Shown piece after piece: positions 62,299 through 64,000 of a stretch of 64,000 bases of DNA. Every line of letters starts with the position of its first letter. Position 1 is the first letter of the stretch. Location of the stretch: NCBI GenBank assembly GCA_965200525.1, contig OZ241368.1, positions 4,402,001-4,466,000 on the forward strand, in the 5' to 3' direction. Both the position numbers and the translations under genes were made by a program. The notes under the pieces were generated by a model. That model did not search any database. It was given only the letters and a program-made list of their open reading frames with translations, and had not been told where the DNA came from. The DNA is from JANNPJ01 sp965200525 (lineage in GTDB: Bacteria > Actinomycetota > Actinomycetes > Actinomycetales > Kineosporiaceae).

Positions 62299-64000
62299 GT
62301 GCCGGGAACTCGTACGCCGCTGCGCGCGGCCAGGTTGGCCTTGTCCGCACTCGCCGTGGCCGGTGCGGCAGCCGGAACGCTGCTGTTCGCCGGGGCCGGC
62401 CCGGCCGCGGCGCTGCCGGTGCAGGCGCCGTCTCCGAGAGCGGTGGCCGGTGACGGCAGTGAGCAGATCACCAGGTACGACGTCGACCTGATGGTCAAGC
62501 CGGACGGCTCGATGCACGTGCAGGAGACGATCGCGTACGACTTCGGCGCGGCCCACAAGCACGGGATCGAGCGCACCATCCCGGTCACCTTCGCCGACAA
62601 CGACAAGCGGGACCGGTTCTACCCGCTGAGCAACATCAAGGTCGCCAGCCCGACCAACGCCCCGGCCCAGGAGAAGACCCTGGACGGCGACGGTCCGGTG
62701 GCCACGATCCGGATCGGCGACCCGGGCAACGGTGACGTGACCGGCCGCCAGACCTACGTGATCAACTACGACGTCGGCGGCGTGGTCAACAACTTCACCG
62801 ATCACCAGGAGCTGTACTGGAACGCGATCGGCAACAAGTTCGACGTGCCGATCGACGCCGGCACGGTCAAGGTCGAGGGCCCGGCGGCGGTGCAGAAGGT
62901 GGCCTGCTTCGAGGGCAGCCAGGGCAGTACCGACACCTGTGAAGGCACGATCGGGTCGGACGGCGTCGCCTCCTTCACCGCGGACGCGCTCAGTCCCCGG
63001 CAGGGGATGACCGTGGTCGCCTCCTTCCCGGTCGGCACCTTCCCGAAGGCGGCGCCGATCTTCAAAGAACGCCAGACCCTGGCCCGGGCCTTCTCGCTGA
63101 CCCCGGTCACCGGTGGCGGCGGACTGGCCCTGCTGGCCCTGCTCGGCGGGGGTGCCGTGTTCACCGTGTCGCGCCGCGGCCGGGACGAGCGGTTCCTCGG
63201 CCTGACCCCGGGCCTGCAGCCCGGCTATGAACAGGAGCACACGGTCAGCCGCGTGCCGTGGCTGCGCCGGGACCCGATCGCGGTCCAGTTCAGCCCGCCG
63301 GAGGGGATGCGCCCCGGCCAGCTGGGCACCCTGATCGACGAGCACGCCAACGTCGTCGACGTCACCGCCACGATCGTCGACCTCGCCGTCCGGGGCTTCC
63401 TGCGGATCGAGGAGGTGCAGCAGCCGGGCCTGTTCCGGTCCGGCGACTGGCGCCTGGTCGAGCTGACGGCCCCGGCCGAGCCGCTGCACGACTACGAGAC
63501 CAAGCTCTACAACTCGATTTTCCGGGATCGGGCCGAGGTGCTGCTGTCGGACCTGAAGCAGACCTTCAAGAGTGATCTCGAGTCGGTGCAGTCGATGCTC
63601 TACGCGGACGTCACCAAGTCGGGCTGGTTTCACGGAAATCCGTCGTCCATCCGCACCCGCTGGGTCGCCTACGGCATCTTCCTGACCCTGGTCGGTCTCG
63701 GGCTCACCTGGGCGTTGGCCGTCAAGACCAGCTACGGCCTGCTGGGGGTCGCCGTCCTGATCTCGGGGATCGTGCTGTTGGTGCTCGCGCCCCGGATGCC
63801 GGCCCGGACGGCCAAGGGAACGGCGTTGCTGACCCAGGCCAAGGGTTTTCAGCTCTACCTGGAGAAGGCCGAGGCCGACCAGATCCGGTTCGAGGAGGGC
63901 GAGGACATCTTCAGCCGGTACCTGCCCTACGCCATCGTGTTCGGGGTGGCCGAGCGCTGGGCCAAGGTGTTCGCCGCCCTGGCCGCGAGCGGGGCGTCGG
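62299..64000 (+). CDS. DUF2207 membrane protein (3' end outside window)
   Basis: An open frame of 567 codons runs to the right edge. A signal peptide (LALSALAVAGAAAGTLLFAGAGPAAA) precedes the DUF2207 domain: ITRYDVDLMVKPDGSMHVQETIAYDFG, GIERTIPVTF, TYVINYDVGGVVNNFTDHQELYWNAIGN and a strand with a Cys pair (VACFEG and TCEG). A membrane helix follows (GGGLALLALLGGGAVFTV), then a cytoplasmic part (FSPPEGMRPGQLGTLIDEHANVVDVTATIVDLAVRGFLRI, a typical segment), two helices (about 63665-63790) and the beginning of the conserved tail FSRYLPYAIVFGVAERW. Function unknown, membrane-bound. GTG at 62299 is the start. Confidence 0.88.
   Translation, partial: MPGTRTPLRAARLALSALAVAGAAAGTLLFAGAGPAAALPVQAPSPRAVAGDGSEQITRYDVDLMVKPDGSMHVQETIAYDFGAAHKHGIERTIPVTFADNDKRDRFYPLSNIKVASPTNAPAQEKTLDGDGPVATIRIGDPGNGDVTGRQTYVINYDVGGVVNNFTDHQELYWNAIGNKFDVPIDAGTVKVEGPAAVQKVACFEGSQGSTDTCEGTIGSDGVASFTADALSPRQGMTVVASFPVGTFPKAAPIFKERQTLARAFSLTPVTGGGGLALLALLGGGAVFTVSRRGRDERFLGLTPGLQPGYEQEHTVSRVPWLRRDPIAVQFSPPEGMRPGQLGTLIDEHANVVDVTATIVDLAVRGFLRIEEVQQPGLFRSGDWRLVELTAPAEPLHDYETKLYNSIFRDRAEVLLSDLKQTFKSDLESVQSMLYADVTKSGWFHGNPSSIRTRWVAYGIFLTLVGLGLTWALAVKTSYGLLGVAVLISGIVLLVLAPRMPARTAKGTALLTQAKGFQLYLEKAEADQIRFEEGEDIFSRYLPYAIVFGVAERWAKVFAALAASGAS

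Noticed and set aside
59248..63633. Minus-strand open frame of 1461 codons opposite ftsE-ftsX-M23-smpB
   Set aside because: It is antisense to five clear genes, has Gly/Gln/Arg/His-rich low-complexity composition and no family motif. Such frames are a by-product of high GC at third codon positions.

Overview
The window is chromosomal DNA of a very GC-rich Actinomycetota. The evidence is marker genes with no counterpart outside that phylum (a WhiB1-type protein, MtrAB-LpqB, PdtaS, DUF3499, DUF6912), frequent GTG starts, 4-bp ATGA/GTGA gene overlaps and almost no AT-rich spacers. Gene order follows the conserved actinobacterial block that in Mycobacterium tuberculosis runs from Rv3259 to Rv3240c (metallopeptidase, DUF3499, manB, SIS isomerase, sahH, mtrA, mtrB, lpqB, comF, hpf, secA), with pdtaS/whiB1 and the prfB-ftsEX-smpB cluster further on. 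I cannot fix the genus; a Frankiales/Kineosporiales-type lineage is only a guess.

Layout. 1-7.2 kb: end of an unknown gene, a proline-rich membrane-anchored protein, a degenerate zincin, DUF3499, a zinc-ribbon protein, then phosphomannomutase, a Trm112-type protein, a SIS-type sugar-phosphate isomerase and a CDF metal exporter. 7.3-12.7 kb is accessory: two tandem secreted CBM6-DUF1996 proteins that share a duplicated promoter and operator, a secreted L,D-transpeptidase with a minisatellite linker, and a LysE-type exporter. 12.9-23.3 kb: sahH, an RDD protein, a SpoIIM-like protein, a DivIVA-like coiled-coil protein and a five-gene leftward MoxR/DUF58/DUF4350/DUF4129 operon. 23.5-31.2 kb: mtrA-mtrB-lpqB, a frameshifted comF, hpf and a YcaQ-family protein. 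31.3-35.9 kb: two acetyltransferase genes and secA.

36.2-43.5 kb: secreted nuclease, HAD hydrolase, a translationally coupled lipid operon (WS/DGAT, patatin, DUF6912), a methyltransferase, an alpha/beta hydrolase and DUF2505. 43.7-50.7 kb: the large NAD-glutamate dehydrogenase, PdtaS and WhiB1. 50.7-51.5 kb is the longest stretch without a gene, carrying a Crp-like palindrome upstream of whiB1. 51.5-54.2 kb: small membrane protein, SigF-type sigma factor with its RsbW-type anti-sigma factor, and an acetyltransferase. 54.2-56.8 kb: a broken FtsK/SpoIIIE-type gene with at least four one-base shifts, all in G/C runs. 57.0-64.0 kb: an XRE regulator, prfB, ftsE, ftsX, an M23 hydrolase, smpB and the start of a DUF2207 membrane protein.

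The core genes cover cell-wall precursors, cell-cycle signalling, secretion, ribosome hibernation and rescue, and division. The points most worth following are the duplicated CBM6-DUF1996 genes with their operator, the decayed FtsK gene, the changed catalytic motifs in the metallopeptidase and the WS/DGAT enzyme, and the whiB1 upstream region. No RNA gene, insertion sequence, prophage or CRISPR array was seen.
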